From: Planctomycetaceae bacterium
GTDB taxonomy: Bacteria > Planctomycetota > Planctomycetia > Pirellulales > Pirellulaceae
DNA: 64,000 nt
Assembly (NCBI GenBank): GCA_016794985.1
Contig: JAEUIQ010000010.1
Location: 29,328-93,327 of the forward strand
Direction of reading: 5' to 3'
Shown here: positions 8,782-18,181 of the stretch, one piece after another
Layout: the number at the start of each line of letters is the position of its first letter
Numbering within the stretch: position 1 is the first letter of the stretch
Program-made: the position numbers and the translations under genes
Notes under the pieces: generated by a model
Database searches by the model: none
The model's input: the letters and a program-made list of their open reading frames with translations, nothing else
What the model was told of the DNA's origin: nothing

Positions 8782-9753
8782 ATGAAAAACGAGATGGACG
8801 ACTATTACAAAATACTAGGTGTCAAACGCGATGCCTCCGCTGCCGAGTTGAAAAAAGCCTATCGCAAAATGGCTCAGAAGCATCATCCGGACTTGGCGGA
8901 CGAGGCTAATAAAGAGAAAGCCAAAGCAGAATTTCAAAAAATTCAGCAGGCCTACGACGTGCTGAAGGATCCGGAAAAGCGACAGCTTTACGACCAGCTG
9001 GGGCCGGATTTCGAGCGAATGAGTGGCGGACCAGGCGGGCGACCGTTCCAAGGATATCCGGGCGGTCAGGGCGGGTTCGATTTTCGCGACGTGTTCGGCG
9101 AGCAAGGACCGGCCGGTGGTGGGGCCGCGGGTGGTTTTGGTTTTGAAGATATTTTTCGCCAGTTCACCGGAGGAGGCGGCAAAGCCGGACGAACGCGAGC
9201 GAACCGACCGGCAAAAGGAACGGACATTCAAGCGACGGTCACGATCCCGTTTGCCGTGGCCATTGCCGGCGGAGAAACGTCCGTTTCGATTCAACGCGGT
9301 GGTCGATCCGAAACGCTCAAGGTCAAAATCCCGGTAGGAATCGAAGACGGAAAAAAGATGCGGCTGCGAGGCCAAGGCGAAACGCCGCCGGGAGCCCCAG
9401 CCGGAGATCTACTGCTGACCGTCCAAGTCGCGGAACATCCTTGTTTCCGCCGATTGGGGGACAACCTTATTGCCACGGTTCCGGTTACCGTGGCGGAAGC
9501 GATCAAAGGGGCTCGCATCGATGTCCCGACCCCGAACGGGACGGTCACTGTGACGGTGCCGCCAGGAAGTTCGAGTGGCAAGAAACTCCGGTTGCGAGGG
9601 CTGGGAGTCCAAGGAAAAGATGGGAACGGAGATCTGCTCTTGGAACTGAGCATTGTCCTCCCGGAATCCGTCGGGACTGAAGCGGCGAAGATTGCGGAAC
9701 AGCTAGAGGCGATTTGGTCCAAGCAACAACCCCGCCAACATCTTCGGTGGTAG
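8782..9753 (+). CDS. cbpA: CbpA-type DnaJ co-chaperone
   Basis: 323 aa from the ATG at 8782; a longer open frame reaches back to 8569 but the J domain begins just after this start. The J domain (DYYKILGV..., HHPDLAD with the HPD triad, FQKIQQAYDVLKDPEKR) is followed by a Gly/Phe-rich linker (residues about 75-130) and two beta-sandwich C-terminal domains. The CxxCxGxG zinc fingers of DnaJ are absent, so it belongs to the CbpA/class-B type, which recruits DnaK and may bind curved DNA. It is preceded by the divergent ppx gene. Confidence 0.9.
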   Translation: MKNEMDDYYKILGVKRDASAAELKKAYRKMAQKHHPDLADEANKEKAKAEFQKIQQAYDVLKDPEKRQLYDQLGPDFERMSGGPGGRPFQGYPGGQGGFDFRDVFGEQGPAGGGAAGGFGFEDIFRQFTGGGGKAGRTRANRPAKGTDIQATVTIPFAVAIAGGETSVSIQRGGRSETLKVKIPVGIEDGKKMRLRGQGETPPGAPAGDLLLTVQVAEHPCFRRLGDNLIATVPVTVAEAIKGARIDVPTPNGTVTVTVPPGSSSGKKLRLRGLGVQGKDGNGDLLLELSIVLPESVGTEAAKIAEQLEAIWSKQQPRQHLRW

Positions 9754-9793
9754 CCATGTATTTTTTCGGCGCACGCGAGTATTTTAATGGCCT

Positions 9794-10879
9794 ATGGCCA
9801 AGACACTCCCGTTCGACCCGTTCGAACTCAACCAGCCTCGTAACGATCGACCACTTCTACAAGTGGCGGACCGACTGCCGATCTTAGTGACCGGCGTTGC
9901 CGGAGTCGTCGGATTCAATATTTTTCACTACTTGCAGCAAAAGTACCCAGGCCAAGTGGTGGGGATTCGCCCGCGGATCAATTGGCGACTTCAAGGGGAT
10001 GGGATTGTCGGTCTCGACCCCGAAGATGTGAATCAAGTGCGAGCACTGTTTCAGCAGTACCCGTTTCGCAGCATCCTCAGTTGCGGTGGCAGTTGCGCGC
10101 TCAAGAGTTGTGAACTGGACCCTGACATGGCGCACCGCGTCAACGTGTCCAGCGTCCAATCGTTGATTGATGTTGCGGCGGAAGCTGGCCAATCTTCCCC
10201 AGAAGCCGTGCGACTTGTTCACGTTTCGATCGATTTGGTTTACTCCGGTCGCGACGCCGGCGGATATCTCGAGACCGACGCCACCGATCCGGTGACCATC
10301 TACGGAAAGACCATGGTCTTGGCCGAACAAATGCTCCAAGCCCAGCGTCCTGATGCGGCGATCTTGCGCATCTCCCTGCCGATGGGACTGAGCTTCAATG
10401 GTCATGCCGGTGCAATCGATTGGATTCAATCTCGATTTGCCCGTGGCTTTCCGGCCACCTTGTATTATGACGAGATTCGCACTCCCACCTATTGTGAATG
10501 CTTGAACGAGCAACTCGAGACAATGCTCAGCGGTGACTGGAACGGTGTTTTCCATGCCGGTGGGCCGACTCGATTGAGCCTGTTTCAAATCGCGCAAATC
10601 GTCAATCTGGTCGGTGGGTACGATCCCAAGTTATTGCACGGTTGCATGCGACATGAAGCAGGTCCCATCCCACCCCGTGCCGGCGACGTCACCATGGATA
10701 GCAGTAAACTGAATCGACTGTTTGGCCGTCCCTTGTTTCGGCCATGGCCATTCGACGAGCGTTTGATCCCCACCGATCGGGAATGGCATTATCGGCGCGA
10801 TTGGTTTCCGAATGGATCAAAACACAAGATTGCAGAACTGTTGTACCAGGCTCCCCGACCTACACTTGTCATCGGTTAA
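9794..10879 (+). CDS. RmlD/GalE-like NAD(P)-dependent sugar-nucleotide reductase or epimerase
   Basis: 361 aa. An extended short-chain dehydrogenase fold is indicated by the nucleotide loop TGVAGVVGFN near residue 35, a catalytic Ser in HVSIDLVYSG, the YGKTMVLAE motif (YxxxK), and a C-terminal segment ending in AGDVTMDSSKLNRLFG as in RmlD-type dTDP-4-dehydrorhamnose reductases. The substrate cannot be decided from sequence, and no other rhamnose genes are adjacent. The next gene starts 11 bases after the stop, so the two may be co-transcribed. Confidence 0.8.
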   Translation: MAKTLPFDPFELNQPRNDRPLLQVADRLPILVTGVAGVVGFNIFHYLQQKYPGQVVGIRPRINWRLQGDGIVGLDPEDVNQVRALFQQYPFRSILSCGGSCALKSCELDPDMAHRVNVSSVQSLIDVAAEAGQSSPEAVRLVHVSIDLVYSGRDAGGYLETDATDPVTIYGKTMVLAEQMLQAQRPDAAILRISLPMGLSFNGHAGAIDWIQSRFARGFPATLYYDEIRTPTYCECLNEQLETMLSGDWNGVFHAGGPTRLSLFQIAQIVNLVGGYDPKLLHGCMRHEAGPIPPRAGDVTMDSSKLNRLFGRPLFRPWPFDERLIPTDREWHYRRDWFPNGSKHKIAELLYQAPRPTLVIG

Positions 10880-10890
10880 CCACTTGCCGC

Positions 10891-11424
10891 ATGTCTTCAA
10901 CTCCGGTTCGAGAATCGCACCCGAATCAATCGATACCGATCGAAAAAGTCATTCGATCCGCAAATCGTGTCGACCTCGAGACCGTCTTGATTGTGATTGC
11001 TTATGCCGCCGTCTTTTTGCGACTGGTGGCGCTACTGGACTGGGAGAAGGCCGAGCGTTTTCTCATGTTGGGCTCGACGTTGGTGCTAGGATTGGTTTGG
11101 GCCGGCGGGATTTTTCACGCTCGCATGCGCTGGTGCGTGGCGGACCAGTTGGGACGACGTCCGACGTTTCCTCTGTATTGGCTGTGGCCGTTGCACTCCA
11201 TGCTGCTCTTGAGCGGACTGCTCGTGTTGGCCATCGGTAGTTGGTTGCTGGGTTTGATCGTGTCTTTGGCCTGCTTTACCGCCGTCTCGGTATTGGTGGT
11301 ACAAAATGAGATTGGAGTGTTTCTCGGCGTTGTGATGGGGGCATTGCCAGGGGCGCTTCTGGGGATTGTGCTAGCTTCCTCGGTTGTGACAAAGTTGGGC
11401 CACTATTGGCTGAAGTTGACCTAA
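10891..11424 (+). CDS. Membrane protein, function unknown
   Basis: 177 aa from the ATG at 10891; the longer frame from 10744 overlaps the SDR gene out of frame and is unlikely. A polar N-terminus of about 30 residues is followed by at least four hydrophobic segments (TVLIVIAYAAVFLRLVALL, FLMLGSTLVLGLVWAGGI, a segment around LLLSGLLVLAIGSWLLGLIV, and a Gly/Ala-rich final one). No motif was recognised. It directly follows the SDR gene. Confidence 0.7.
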   Translation: MSSTPVRESHPNQSIPIEKVIRSANRVDLETVLIVIAYAAVFLRLVALLDWEKAERFLMLGSTLVLGLVWAGGIFHARMRWCVADQLGRRPTFPLYWLWPLHSMLLLSGLLVLAIGSWLLGLIVSLACFTAVSVLVVQNEIGVFLGVVMGALPGALLGIVLASSVVTKLGHYWLKLT

Positions 11425-11649
11425 ATTCGATTGTCGTCTGGCCGAATCTCGCAAAAATTGATTCGAATCACGTTTTTCAGGTCTTTCACTGTCCTGGTCC
11501 GCTTGCCGATTCGATAAACTGTACGGGTGACGATATGCTGGTTGGATTGGAGTGATCATAACGAGGTTCGGTACGCCTCGAAAGTTTGCTATCACAGGTG
11601 ACCGATCCCAGCCCAGTTGACATCATTCCACCTCTCAAGGAATTGCAAC

Positions 11650-12651
11650 GTGCATCCTGCCTGGCGTTTGGGTTTCGTCATTGCGTTTGGACTGATGGTC
11701 CTGGCCGCTGACGACGCGTCTGCCCAAAAATGGGCCACCGACATGTTTGCCGAACGTGACCATGATTTCGGAACAGTTGCCAAGAATTCCGAAGCGATCT
11801 ACGAATTTCAGTTCAAGAATCTGTATCAAGAAGATGTCGTCATTCGAAGTATTCGCTCCAGCTGTGGTTGCATCAGTCCTTCCTACACCAAGCAAAGGCT
11901 GAAGTCGCTGGAAACGGGAACGATTGTTGCCAAGTACAACACGGACAAGTTCGTGGGGAATCGCAGTGCCACGATCACGGTCACGTTTGAAAAGCCCTAT
12001 TATGCCGAAGTTCAGCTCAAGGCATCGGGAGTGATACGCGGCGACGTGGTGATGGAGCCAGGCAAGTTGGATTTTGGCAGTGCCTCCAGTTTTTCCGAAG
12101 TGCGGAAGAGCTTGGTCGTTGACTACCGCGGTGGCCTCTCGAATTGGAAGATCGTTGACGTCACGAGTACCTTCCCGCACGTCCGCGTGTCGTTACAAGA
12201 AACCCAGCGACAACGAGGGCGGGTCATCTACACGGTAAACGTGCGACTCCTGCCGGAATTGACCGCGGGACGTCATCAAACCGAGCTGATGTTGGTGACC
12301 AACGATCCCAACAATCGCGAGATTCCCGTAACGATTTCCGCGCATGCGCTTGAGGCATTGCAAGTGATTCCCAGTCAGTTCGACCTTGGCGACCTAGCGC
12401 CCGGACAGCAAATCACCAAACACATTCTGGTGCGCTCGGCTGAGGATTGCCAGATTAGCTCTGCTACCGCAGACAATCCCAACGTGGTGCCGACCGTATC
12501 GGCGGGCACGAAAAGCATGCACAAAATCCCAGTCATCTTTACCGCCGGTTCCTCGGCAGGACCCATGACGGCAACCGTCACGATCAAGACGAGTCAAGGC
12601 GCTACACAATCGGTCGCCGTACGGGCGAATGTGACAGCCGGCTCGGAATAA
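11650..12651 (+). CDS. Secreted DUF1573-domain protein
   Basis: 333 aa. The GTG at 11650 is preferred: AAGGA lies about 9 bases upstream and the protein then opens directly with a signal peptide (HPAWRLGFVIAFGLMVLAADDASA). A TTG at 11617 would add 11 residues. DUF1573 features follow: HDFGTVAKNSEA, then IRSSCGCISPSY with the paired-Cys turn, and Ig-like strands in three successive modules (FDLGDLAPGQQITKH near residue 245). The family is abundant and periplasmic in Planctomycetes and Bacteroidetes; its function is unknown. Confidence 0.85.
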   Translation: MHPAWRLGFVIAFGLMVLAADDASAQKWATDMFAERDHDFGTVAKNSEAIYEFQFKNLYQEDVVIRSIRSSCGCISPSYTKQRLKSLETGTIVAKYNTDKFVGNRSATITVTFEKPYYAEVQLKASGVIRGDVVMEPGKLDFGSASSFSEVRKSLVVDYRGGLSNWKIVDVTSTFPHVRVSLQETQRQRGRVIYTVNVRLLPELTAGRHQTELMLVTNDPNNREIPVTISAHALEALQVIPSQFDLGDLAPGQQITKHILVRSAEDCQISSATADNPNVVPTVSAGTKSMHKIPVIFTAGSSAGPMTATVTIKTSQGATQSVAVRANVTAGSE

Positions 12652-12666
12652 TGCGTGCAACTGACG

Positions 12667-13818
12667 CTACGAATGCGTGAACCGTTCCAAGCTTAGAAAG
12701 TCGATCGGCAGTTGGCTGCTTCCGTTAATCGTCAACTCGGCCAAAGCTTGGCCAATGATGGGTGCGAACTTGAACCCGTGCCCGCTGAAGCCTGCTGCGA
12801 AAAACACGTTATCATGTTGTGGATGCTGATCCACGATGAAATGACCATCAGGGCTGTAAGTGTAGAAACATGTCGCCGCACCGAGCAAGGAACTGCCTAA
12901 CGCAGGCATGTGCCGCTCGCTAAAGCTCGGCAACCAACTCAAGTCGTTCGCTTGGACTTGCGGGGCAATTTGGTCGGGGTCAGTTTCCAGCCCCGGGGCA
13001 TGCCAACCCAACTTGACGCCTAGCGGATTCTTCGCGAGGGGGAATCCGTAGTAAATGCCTTGGTATTGACCGGCGGGCTGCGGATCAATGGCCCAACCCG
13101 GCAGAGAACCAGCTTGGAATACGTTGGGGTTTTGTGGCCAGACCCAAGCCACCACTTGTCTTGTCACCTTCAACGACAATCCGCTACCTTGCAACAAGCG
13201 ATTGGCCCAAGCCCCACCACACAACACCAGTCGGTTCGCGGTGTAGGTTTCGTATTCCGTGCGCACCGTCACCTGAGAGCCCTGGACGTGCCACGAGACG
13301 ACTTTCGTCTGCCCCAACAGTATCGCACCGGCATCCAGTGCCCGTTGCGACATCGCAGCGACCGCGGCTTCGGAATTTAGATAGCCCGCGTGCGGTTCGT
13401 AGAATCCGACCCAATCGTCTTGGCACCGAAAGGCCGGGAACCGGGATTCGACCTCCGACTTGGAAAGCCACTCAAATGGGATGTCGTGCAGCGTTGCCGC
13501 GTGTCGTGAACCAGCGACCAATTCGCAATCAGGGCTGCCCAAATACAAAGCCCCGACTTGATGGAACAATTCGGTATTGGTTTCGGCTTCCAGTTCGCGC
13601 CATAAAGGATAAACGGCCTTCAATAACTCGACGTAATTCGGATGTTCGAAATAAGCTTGCCGAATCAATCGCGTGCCACCATGATGCGACCCTCGGGCAT
13701 GGGGAATGTTGAATTGTTCTAATCCAAGGACGCGAACACCGCTTCTAGCTAACTGGTAACAGGTCGCGGAACCCATGCTACCTACTCCGACGACGAGCAC
13801 ATCAAAATGATGATTCAT
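12667..13818 (-). CDS. solA: Sarcosine oxidase/N-methyltryptophan oxidase family FAD enzyme (SolA-like)
   Basis: 383 aa from the ATG at 13818; an upstream in-frame codon at 13881 adds 21 basic residues unlike the family. The FAD-binding Rossmann loop VVGVGSMGSATCYQLA opens the protein, followed by RGSHHGGTRLIRQAY. Near the C-terminus is a conserved Cys in TCFYTYSPDGHFIVD, the residue that carries covalent FAD in monomeric sarcosine oxidases, then GFSGHGFKFAP. The enzyme oxidatively demethylates a secondary amine, releasing formaldehyde and H2O2. The exact amine is not deducible. Confidence 0.88.
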   Translation of the reverse strand: MNHHFDVLVVGVGSMGSATCYQLARSGVRVLGLEQFNIPHARGSHHGGTRLIRQAYFEHPNYVELLKAVYPLWRELEAETNTELFHQVGALYLGSPDCELVAGSRHAATLHDIPFEWLSKSEVESRFPAFRCQDDWVGFYEPHAGYLNSEAAVAAMSQRALDAGAILLGQTKVVSWHVQGSQVTVRTEYETYTANRLVLCGGAWANRLLQGSGLSLKVTRQVVAWVWPQNPNVFQAGSLPGWAIDPQPAGQYQGIYYGFPLAKNPLGVKLGWHAPGLETDPDQIAPQVQANDLSWLPSFSERHMPALGSSLLGAATCFYTYSPDGHFIVDQHPQHDNVFFAAGFSGHGFKFAPIIGQALAELTINGSSQLPIDFLSLERFTHS

Positions 13819-13958
13819 ATAGCCTCGTTTCTTATGCGGTCTGCTGGCGTTGGTCGTGGATCGCTCCGCGCTCCAAATCAAGTTTGTAAGCTAGGACCGT
13901 TCGGCAGTGTCTCGCTCGTTCGTCGCGCGCCCCATTCCACGCGTGTCTCCACCGGTTC

Positions 13959-16058
13959 TTAGCCTCGACTTTTCGGTTTGGGGACACGACCGCCACCGCG
14001 TTTGCCTTTACTGTTGCGTGGTTCTGTCGAAGTCGCTAGTTCTTGCTTGCTAACTTGTTTCCCGACAAAGTCTTGTAATTGGCTGATACGATCCCGAATC
14101 ACGGCCGCGCGTTCGAAATCCAATTCTTCGGAGGCCGCCAACATTTCATTTTCAAGTTCTTGAATATACTCTTGCGTGATCAAGACTTTCTCGTCGGCGC
14201 CTTTGATGGCTTCGTTGGCGGTGCGCCGGGCTTCTTTTTCGGCATCGATCCCAATTTGCAGACTCTTCTTGATGCTGGCCGGTGTAATTCCATGAAGTAG
14301 ATTGTATTCCATTTGCAATTGACGACGTCGCCAGGTTTCGTCGATCGCAGCCCGCATGGCTTCGGTGACCTTGTCCGCATACAGAATGACTTTGGCATTC
14401 ACATTGCGAGCCGCGCGGCCTATGGTCTGAATCAAGGATGTCTCGCTGCGCAAGAATCCCTGTTTGTCCGCGTCCATGATGGCGACGAGGCTCACTTCCG
14501 GCAAGTCGATTCCTTCGCGAAGCAGATTGACACCGACCAAGACATCGCAGGCCCCTTGGCGAACGCTCTTCAAGAGCTCGACTCGTTCGAAGGCGTCCAG
14601 TTCGCTGTGCAGCCATTGGCAGCGAAGGGACTGTTTGCTGAGGTAATCGGACAAGTCTTCTGCCAGTCGTTTTGTTAACGTCGTGACGATGACGCGTTCG
14701 CCGACCGCGATCCGCTGTTGAATTTCGGTCAGCAAATGGGCCACTTGCCCACGAGCGGGCACGACTTCGATTTCGGGGTCCAATAGTCCGGTCGGTCGAA
14801 TGACTTGCTCGACAAACTCACCACCGGTTTTCTCCAATTCATAGTCGCCCGGCGTGGCCGAAACATAGATGACTTGCGAGATCCGTTGTTCCCATTCTTC
14901 AAATTTCAACGGTCGATTGTCCATGGCACTGGGCAAACGGAACCCATGCTCGACCAGGGTTTTCTTGCGACTTTGATCACCGGAATACATGGCCCGAATC
15001 TGCGGCGTTGTCACGTGAGACTCATCGATGAGCAATAAGAAGTCGCGCGGAAAAAAGTTATATAGTGTTTCGGGAGTTTCACCAGCTTGGCGACCAGCCA
15101 AATGGCGACTGTAGTTTTCAATGCCCGGGCAATGTCCCACTTCTTGCAGCATCTCGAGATCGAAGCGTGTGCGGGCGTTTAGTCGCTGAGCTTCCAGTAA
15201 CTTCCCTTGCTCGCGGAGCTTTTCCAACTGTTGGTCCAGTTCCGTCTTGATTCGCGACACCGCATCCATGATCCGTTCTTCGTTGGTCACAAAGTGCTTG
15301 GCGGGATACACGAACAGTTCAGACTCTTGCGCCAAGGCCTCCCCGGAGACAGGATTGATGTAAGTAATCTGTTCGACTTCGTCGCCCCAAAACTCGATCC
15401 TGACCGCGAACTCCTCGTAGCCTGGCCAAACTTCGACCGAGTCGCCGCGGACTCGAAATTTAGACCGCGAAAAGTCGGCGTCGCTCCGTTCGTATTGGAT
15501 ATCAACCAAGCGCGCCAACATTTCATCCCGATCCATCATTTCGCCCCGACGCACCGCAACCATCATTTTGCGGTAGTCTTCAGGCGATCCCAAGCCATAG
15601 ATGCTAGAGACGCTGGCGACGATCAACACGTCGGGGCGACTGACCAAACTACTGGTGGCCGCCAAACGCAAGCGATCGATTTCGTCATTGATCGAAGCGT
15701 CTTTCTCGATGTAGATATCCCGTTGCGGAATATAGGCTTCGGGTTGGTAGTAGTCGTAGTAACTTACGAAATAGTGGACCGCGTTGTACGGGAAGAACTC
15801 TTTAAACTCCGAATACAACTGCGCTGCCAAGGTCTTGTTGTGAGAAATCACTAAGGTTGGCTTCTGGATTTGCTGGACCACGTTGGCCATCGTGAACGTC
15901 TTGCCAGAACCGGTCACTCCCAACAGCACTTGATGTTTCTGGCCACTGCGGAGGCCTTGAACCAATTGTTCAATCGCGCGTGGTTGGTCGCCTGCCGGTT
16001 GGTACGGTGCTCGCAACTGAAATGGGCCGACCGTCCGTTGAAACGTCTTTTCGATCAC
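13959..16058 (-). CDS. uvrB: Excinuclease ABC subunit B
   Basis: 699 aa, normal for UvrB. It is the DNA-damage-verifying helicase-like subunit of nucleotide excision repair, acting with UvrA and UvrC. Visible features are the Walker A GVTGSGKTFTMANV, the beta-hairpin region YYDYYQPEAYIP, the helicase motif LLIDESHVT, IQTIGRAARN, and the C-terminal UVR motif (ENEMLAASEELDFERAAVIRD) that binds UvrC. A basic Gly/Lys/Arg tail closes the protein. The 5' end overlaps the 3' end of the comEA-like gene by about 89 bases on the same strand. Confidence 0.97.
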   Translation of the reverse strand: MIEKTFQRTVGPFQLRAPYQPAGDQPRAIEQLVQGLRSGQKHQVLLGVTGSGKTFTMANVVQQIQKPTLVISHNKTLAAQLYSEFKEFFPYNAVHYFVSYYDYYQPEAYIPQRDIYIEKDASINDEIDRLRLAATSSLVSRPDVLIVASVSSIYGLGSPEDYRKMMVAVRRGEMMDRDEMLARLVDIQYERSDADFSRSKFRVRGDSVEVWPGYEEFAVRIEFWGDEVEQITYINPVSGEALAQESELFVYPAKHFVTNEERIMDAVSRIKTELDQQLEKLREQGKLLEAQRLNARTRFDLEMLQEVGHCPGIENYSRHLAGRQAGETPETLYNFFPRDFLLLIDESHVTTPQIRAMYSGDQSRKKTLVEHGFRLPSAMDNRPLKFEEWEQRISQVIYVSATPGDYELEKTGGEFVEQVIRPTGLLDPEIEVVPARGQVAHLLTEIQQRIAVGERVIVTTLTKRLAEDLSDYLSKQSLRCQWLHSELDAFERVELLKSVRQGACDVLVGVNLLREGIDLPEVSLVAIMDADKQGFLRSETSLIQTIGRAARNVNAKVILYADKVTEAMRAAIDETWRRRQLQMEYNLLHGITPASIKKSLQIGIDAEKEARRTANEAIKGADEKVLITQEYIQELENEMLAASEELDFERAAVIRDRISQLQDFVGKQVSKQELATSTEPRNSKGKRGGGRVPKPKSRG

Positions 16059-16410
16059 TGGAGTTGTCTTTTCCGCCTACAAAAAGAAAGGGACGCCAAC
16101 GAGCCACTCGTTGTGGACCAATGCCATCGACTTCGCCCAATTGTTCGATCGATTGAAAGCCGCCGATTTGATCGCGATAGGCCACAATCTTTGCGGCGGT
16201 TCCCCGCCCAACTCCAGGCAGGGTTTGCAGCTCGGCCGCCGTCAGCAAATTCAAGTCGCGCGGAACCGGCGCCGCGTGGTGAACGGACCCACGCCAAGAC
16301 CAGTACCACCCGGAGTAGGATACACACACGAGCATTCCGACCGCAACCAACAGGAGCGAGCAGACTTCGTCCCGATATTTGACCCGCCATTCGTCCATGC
16401 CTTGACCCAT
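15970..16410 (-). CDS. ComEA-like helix-hairpin-helix membrane protein
   Basis: 146 aa from the ATG at 16410 (142 from 16398); the longer frame from 16566 would translate a tandem-repeat region. It has a short N-terminal cytoplasmic part, one membrane segment (SLLLVAVGMLVCVSYSGWYW), then DLNLLTAAELQTLPGVGRGTA and a second hairpin (LGEVDGIGPQRVARW), the classic double HhH of ComEA DNA-binding proteins used in natural transformation. The last ~30 codons run inside uvrB in another frame. A role in DNA uptake is inferred from family only. Confidence 0.75.
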   Translation of the reverse strand: MGQGMDEWRVKYRDEVCSLLLVAVGMLVCVSYSGWYWSWRGSVHHAAPVPRDLNLLTAAELQTLPGVGRGTAAKIVAYRDQIGGFQSIEQLGEVDGIGPQRVARWRPFLFVGGKDNSSDRKDVSTDGRPISVASTVPTGRRPTTRD

Positions 16411-16439
16411 TCCTGATCCTGCTCCGATCTCGCGGGGCT

Positions 16440-16490
16440 GCCCAGCCTTCCGAGTTGCCCAGCCTACCGAACTGCCCAGCCTTTCGAGTT
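16440..16490. repeat. Three tandem 17-bp repeats
   Basis: Units at 16440-16456, 16457-16473 and 16474-16490 share GCCCAGCCTnyCGArtT. They lie upstream of the comEA-like start. A second duplicated word, ACAATTCTCCCCA, occurs at about 16582 and 16602 in the same 316-base spacer before nadC. No promoter is obvious in this spacer. Confidence 0.8.
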
Positions 16491-16727
16491 GCGACGATCG
16501 CCGGTCCGCAGCGAGCCGATGATCCCGTGCTCGAACGACCTTGCCTGCTCGGCACGGCACCGCCATTCACGGCAACAACCTACAATTCTCCCCACGCACC
16601 CACAATTCTCCCCAATGACTCGTGCATTTGTTATGCTGTCGGGGCTTGGCTTGAACCGCGATTCAAGCGTGAATAGTGTAGCCCTGGGCGAGTGGCCCGT
16701 CTATCATCCGCTAGCGACGAGGAACCC

Positions 16728-17705
16728 GTGATCAATTTGCCGCAAGATTTTCTTCAATCGACTTGGTCTCCCACCCTGGAGGAAGCTGCGCTACCGCTGA
16801 TTCGCATGGCGTTGCAAGAGGATTTGGGAGGGCAACGAGATTGGTCCACTTGGGTTTCTGTCCCAGAGCCTTTGGAGGCGAAAGCCAAAATCGTGTGTCG
16901 CGAGTCGGGTGTCGTCAGCGGTTTGAAACTGTTGCCAATGATTCAAGCCGAGTTGGCGGAATTAACAGTCAAGGGAGCTGGTGGAAGCGTCCCCGAAACA
17001 ACTGGGAGATGGCGACTTTGCGCTTCGGACGGTGATCGTGTCGAGCGGGGAACAGTCGTGGCGCGTTGGGATGGCCCAGCCGCGCCTTTGCTGACCATGG
17101 AGCGAACCGTTCTGAATTTTCTCGGTCGGCTGTCAGGCATTTCAACTCAAACTCGGCATTTCGTCGACGCCGTTGTCGGCACGGGCACCGAAATCTACGA
17201 CACACGAAAAACAACGCCCGGATGGCGACTGCTGGAGAAATACGCCGTCCGCTGCGGCGGCGGCCGAAATCATCGCTTGGGGTTGTATAGCGCCATCATG
17301 CTCAAAGACAATCACTTGGCCAGTCGGCTGGGCGGGACGAGCTCGCCCGGCAATCTTCGCGAGATCATCGCCAGTGCTCGCGCGAAAATGGCGCTCGCCA
17401 AATCGCAAGGGCTGGTCGATACCGATTTGATTTTTCAAGTGGAAGTAGATTCCTTGGCCCAATTGGCGGTGGTGCTTCACGAGGATGTCGACTTGATCTT
17501 GCTTGACAACATGACGTTGCATGAGTTGCGGCAAGCACTGACCATGCGCGAGTCCTCGAAAAAGCGAATTCCTCTAGAAGCCTCTGGTGGGATCAATCTA
17601 GCCAACGTCGCCCAAGTCGCGGGCACCGGCGTTGACCGAATCAGCGTCGGCAGTCTGACGCATTCGGTAACCACGTTGGATCTGGGCTTGGATTGGGGCG
17701 AGTGA
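16728..17705 (+). CDS. nadC: Nicotinate-nucleotide pyrophosphorylase (carboxylating)
   Basis: 325 aa from the GTG at 16728, which has a GAGGA five bases upstream; the GTG at 16692 lacks one. NadC converts quinolinate and PRPP to nicotinate mononucleotide in NAD synthesis. Signatures are the QEDLGGQRDWST start, ERTVLNFLGRLSGI, the TRKTTPGWRLLEKYAVRCGGG block that binds quinolinate/PRPP, MLKDNHL, and LEASGGINLANV near the C-terminus. It ends where rlmH begins and the two are probably co-transcribed. Confidence 0.95.
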   Translation: MINLPQDFLQSTWSPTLEEAALPLIRMALQEDLGGQRDWSTWVSVPEPLEAKAKIVCRESGVVSGLKLLPMIQAELAELTVKGAGGSVPETTGRWRLCASDGDRVERGTVVARWDGPAAPLLTMERTVLNFLGRLSGISTQTRHFVDAVVGTGTEIYDTRKTTPGWRLLEKYAVRCGGGRNHRLGLYSAIMLKDNHLASRLGGTSSPGNLREIIASARAKMALAKSQGLVDTDLIFQVEVDSLAQLAVVLHEDVDLILLDNMTLHELRQALTMRESSKKRIPLEASGGINLANVAQVAGTGVDRISVGSLTHSVTTLDLGLDWGE

Positions 17706-17713
17706 ACAGGTCC

Positions 17714-18181
17714 ATGGAGTTCTCAATCCTCAGCATCGGTCGCTGGAAAGCCTCTCCCGAAAAATCGCTATTCGAATCTTACTCGCGACGCATGCCGTGG
17801 CAGATCCAATTGCTGGAGTTGGACAGTCGCGAGCGGGACGATGTCGAGAAACAAAAGCAAGAAGAAGCCCAGCGGCTGCGCGATGCGTGCAAACAATTGG
17901 GCGTGCGAAAGATCGTGGTCCTAGACGAACGTGGTCGAGACTGGACAAGTCGCGAGTTGGCCGTGAACATTCGCCGTTGGCAAGACGAACAAGCGATTCG
18001 TAAAGTAGCGGTCATCATCGGCGGTCACGCCGGTGTGGATGCTCAACTGCGCAGCGAGGCGGATGTCTGTTTGAGCCTGGGCAAAATGACTTGGCCGCAC
18101 TTGCTGGTTCGAGCCTTAGTCGCGGAACAACTCTATCGCAGTTATTGCATCCTGAACAATCATCCCTACCACCGCGACTGA
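17714..18181 (+). CDS. rlmH: 23S rRNA pseudouridine-1915 N3-methyltransferase RlmH
   Basis: 155 aa from the ATG at 17714. A GTG at 17702 overlapping the nadC stop would add four residues. RlmH is a SPOUT methyltransferase modifying helix 69 of 23S rRNA. Visible features are an N-terminal beta-strand (FSILSIGRWK), LDERGRDWTSRELA, the knot sequence VIIGGHAGVD (usual GGPxG), LSLGKMTWPHLLVRALVAEQLYR, and the family-typical ending NNHPYHRD. Length matches the family. Confidence 0.95.
   Translation: MEFSILSIGRWKASPEKSLFESYSRRMPWQIQLLELDSRERDDVEKQKQEEAQRLRDACKQLGVRKIVVLDERGRDWTSRELAVNIRRWQDEQAIRKVAVIIGGHAGVDAQLRSEADVCLSLGKMTWPHLLVRALVAEQLYRSYCILNNHPYHRD

Noticed and set aside
15207..15854. 215-aa plus-strand frame inside uvrB
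   Set aside because: Antisense shadow of the well-conserved uvrB coding sequence.
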